From Enterobacteriaceae bacterium (GTDB taxonomy: Bacteria; Pseudomonadota; Gammaproteobacteria; Enterobacterales; Enterobacteriaceae), in the NCBI GenBank assembly GCA_031261005.1, contig JAISKF010000040.1, positions 1 through 64,000 on the forward strand: DNA of 64,000 bases, given 5' to 3'. This document shows, in pieces, positions 61,900-64,000 of this stretch. The notes under the pieces were generated by a model. That model saw only the letters and a list, made by a program, of their open reading frames with translations, searched no databases and was not told the DNA's origin. Position 1 is the stretch's first letter. The number at the start of each line of letters is the position of its first letter. The translations under genes and the position numbers were made by a program.

Positions 61900-61922
61900 A
61901 GCCGCAATCGCGGCTTTTTTTT
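61900..61922 (+). terminator. Terminator of the peroxiredoxin gene
   Basis: AGCCGC (61900-61905) pairs with GCGGCT (61910-61915) around AATC, followed by eight T and preceded by six A. It is a strong Rho-independent terminator. Confidence 0.92.
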
Positions 61923-61941
61923 ATGGCATCTTTTAATAAAT

Positions 61942-62107
61942 TATTCAGATAAGAAATTATATTATTACGATAAATTTCAAATCATTATGCAATTTTCCGT
62001 AGGGGCGGCAACCTGCCGCCCGTAAAACCACCGCGACAGATTGTCTGTCCTTACAAATTATTATCAATTTATTACTCTTGCCATTTCTTTATCTAAACCA
62101 GAGGTGA
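61942..62107 (+). repeat. MITE-like hairpin repeat, copy 8
   Basis: ATTCAGATAAGAAATTATATTATTACG opens the element, the perfect hairpin GGGCGGCAACCTGCCGCCC stands at about 62005-62023, a shortened middle (CCACCGCGACAGATTGTCTGTCC) follows, and TTTCTTTATCTAAACCAGAGGTG closes it. It lies between the convergent peroxiredoxin and proY genes. Confidence 0.85.
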
Positions 62108-62118
62108 ATAAAGTTAGG

Positions 62119-63495
62119 CTATTTACTCTCAACTTGATTTTTCTTACCAAGCCCGAACAAATAATAAGCACCAACCATCAAGATAATCCACGCAAAACCA
62201 ACGTACAGCGAAACGCGTGTAGTTGGGAAGTAGCCGATTAAGCCGATAATACCAAACAGGAAGATCAGCGCGATCGCCGAAGTTGTTGTACCTCCGCGCA
62301 GCGGGAAGTCCAGTTTGCTGGCTTCTTCTGCGGTGATTTTACGACGGAAGCCAATCTGCGCCAGCAGGATCATAATCCATACCCAAACTGTGGCAAATGT
62401 TGCCAACGAAGCAATAATGACAAACACATCTTCTGGAATAATGTAGTTCAGGTACGCTGCAAACAGCAGACCAACCATCATAAACAGTACCGTTACCCAC
62501 GGCACACCGCGTCGGGAAATCTTGGTAAAGACTTTTGGTGCTTGCCCTTGTTCTGCCAGACCAAACAGCATACGACCAACGCCGAATACATCGCTGTTAA
62601 TCGCCGACAATGAAGCGGTGATCACCACAAAGTTCAGAATACCTGCTGCCGCTTTAATGCCTAAATTCTCAAATGTCAGCACGAACGGGCTACCGTGTGT
62701 ACCAACTTGATCCCATGGATAGATAGACATAATGACAAACAGCGTTCCTACATAGAACAGTAGAATACGGAATGGTACAGAGTTGATCGCTTTTGGAATG
62801 GTTTTGCGCGGATCTTCTGCTTCCCCAGCGGTAATACCGATAATTTCGATACCACCGTAAGAGAACATCACCATTTGCAGTGATAACACCATACCGATAA
62901 AGCCATGAGCAAAGAAACCGACGTTTGTCCATAGATTATGAATACCGGTCGGTTCGCCCTGATGACCAAAGCCCCAAACGATAATACCGATACCTGCCAA
63001 AATCATAATGATAATGGTGGCAACTTTGATAAACGATAACCAAAATTCCAGCTCACCAAATACGCGGACTTGAACCAGATTAATCGCACCGATAATCAAT
63101 ACGATGCTAAATACCCAGATCCACAGTTCGACATTCGGAAACCAGAAACTCATATACAAGCCGAACGCGGTAACGTCAGCAATGGCAACGATGAGGATCT
63201 CAAAACAGTATGTCCAGCCGGTGATATAACCGGCTAACGGTCCTAAATAATCCTGTGCATAACGAGAGAACGAGCCTGCTTGCGGGTTATGTACTGACAT
63301 TTCGCCCAACGCACGCATAATGATAAAGGCAAAAATGCCGCCAATCATATACGCTAACAACACACTAGGACCTGCCATTTGTATTGCACTGGCAGAACCG
63401 TAAAACAGTCCGGTGCCGATGGCTGAACCGAGTGCCATAAAACGAATATGCCGGGCTGTTAATCCCCGTTTAAGCTTATTTGTTTGTTTTTCCAT
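62119..63495 (-). CDS. proY: Amino-acid permease ProY
   Basis: A 458-residue APC-family permease with 12 membrane segments, orthologous to E. coli ProY (cryptic proline transporter) by sequence and by position next to brn[29 protein letters not shown] is the family N-terminus; [46 protein letters not shown], and [24 protein letters not shown] are conserved. The substrate in this organism may be proline or another amino acid. Confidence 0.95.
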   Translation of the reverse strand: MEKQTNKLKRGLTARHIRFMALGSAIGTGLFYGSASAIQMAGPSVLLAYMIGGIFAFIIMRALGEMSVHNPQAGSFSRYAQDYLGPLAGYITGWTYCFEILIVAIADVTAFGLYMSFWFPNVELWIWVFSIVLIIGAINLVQVRVFGELEFWLSFIKVATIIIMILAGIGIIVWGFGHQGEPTGIHNLWTNVGFFAHGFIGMVLSLQMVMFSYGGIEIIGITAGEAEDPRKTIPKAINSVPFRILLFYVGTLFVIMSIYPWDQVGTHGSPFVLTFENLGIKAAAGILNFVVITASLSAINSDVFGVGRMLFGLAEQGQAPKVFTKISRRGVPWVTVLFMMVGLLFAAYLNYIIPEDVFVIIASLATFATVWVWIMILLAQIGFRRKITAEEASKLDFPLRGGTTTSAIALIFLFGIIGLIGYFPTTRVSLYVGFAWIILMVGAYYLFGLGKKNQVESK

Positions 63496-63564
63496 GCCTG
63501 AATACTCATATTTATTGTTATTTCTCCGCAGATATTAATTACTGCGACATATTAAAGATCAACC

Positions 63565-64000
63565 TTACTGCATTTTGGCTGCACCATGAGGCAAAGGCAT
63601 AAATCTATCGATAATCCCTGCAATCACCAATACAAATAACGCCAGAAACAACCATGCAAGTCCCTGCTCTGCACCGGGCAAGCGATTAACCCAAGCGGGT
63701 AAAATATTTACCAGCGCAGAGACTTTAATACCACTCAAAATACTAGCCGCTGATGTTACCAGCATTATGGGGATCATAATACGACTTTCATTACGTCAAA
63801 AGCGACTGGTAAAACTCAGCACCGCCAGCGCGATACACGGAGGGTAAATCGCATTTAATAGCGGAATTGAGAACTGGATTAAATGATTCAAGCGCAGGTC
63901 AAATGATATTTTTATGATGAAGTGTTCAACAACGGCGCTAATTAGACACAATAACGAAGATAAAAAATGCCTCTTTCAGGTAATCATGAAATAATTAACT
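63565..64000 (-). pseudogene. brnQ: Decayed brnQ (branched-chain amino-acid transporter)
   Basis: The minus strand encodes the C-terminal part of BrnQ (LIVCS family): [27 protein letters not shown], then SGIKVSALVNILPAWV and GAEQGLAWLF. Two lesions are visible. A TGA (63796-63798) stands where relatives have Trp (SFTSRF-stop-RNESRI, E. coli SFTRSWWHNSSRV). Upstream, about 43 nt with stops and a shift are inserted between VIVSN and LRLNHLIQ, which are adjacent in relatives (VSNLGLSQLIQ). The 70-codon frame at 63565-63777 is only a fragment. The gene runs off the window edge. Confidence 0.82.

Overview
The window looks like a chromosomal segment of a moderately AT-rich member of the Enterobacterales. 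Protein families, operon structure and gene order match the E. coli blocks yfbV-ackA-pta-yfcD-yfcH-ubiX-purF-cvpA-dedD-folC-accD-dedA-truA-usg-pdxB, queC-ybaV-ppiD-hupB-lon-clpX-clpP-tig-bolA-yajG-ampG-yajQ-yajL-thiI-xseB-ispA-dxs, thiL-nusB-ribE-ribD-nrdR and secF-secD-yajC-tgt-queA-acpH-proY-brnQ. The genus cannot be fixed from the sequence alone; a Budviciaceae- or Morganellaceae-like organism would fit. No rRNA, tRNA, CRISPR array, prophage or transposase gene was seen.

Layout. 1-11.6 kb: acetate metabolism (ackA plus an unusually short, Firmicutes-like pta), a polar amino-acid ABC transporter, a DUF1847 gene, yfcD, yfcH and ubiX. 11.6-20.8 kb: purine, folate, fatty-acid, tRNA-modification and B6 genes, with a consensus PurR operator before cvpA-purF. 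21-31.7 kb: queC, then the protein quality-control block (ppiD, hupB, lon, clpX, clpP, tig, bolA), with a sigma-32 promoter before lon. 32-42.6 kb: yajG/ampG, yajQ, yajL, an OmpC/F-type porin, thiI and the xseB-ispA-dxs operon; the cyoABCDE, yajR and panE genes found here in E. coli are absent. 42.9-46.3 kb: an accessory module of a Tat-exported flavin amine oxidase (frameshifted) and two c-type cytochromes. 46.4-54.4 kb: thiL-nusB-ribE-ribD-nrdR, then a biotin island (yigM-type transporter, bioA, divergent bioB-bioD under a BirA operator, without bioF or bioC). 54.5-64 kb: the queA-tgt-yajC-secD-secF operon, acpH, an OxyR-box peroxiredoxin, proY and a decayed brnQ.

Two themes run through the window. 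First, a non-coding repeat of about 160-220 bp, with terminal inverted repeats and one or two GC-rich hairpins (core GGGCGGCAAyCTGCCGCCC), occurs in about a dozen intact, partial or decayed copies, nearly always beside stop codons. It looks like a MITE that may also work as a 3'-end element. Second, accessory changes (short pta, ABC operon, amine oxidase-cytochrome module, biotin island) sit exactly where the E. coli gene order is broken.

The most interesting candidate system is the Tat flavin amine oxidase with its cytochromes. It suggests periplasmic amine oxidation feeding the respiratory chain, but it carries a frameshift in this assembly.
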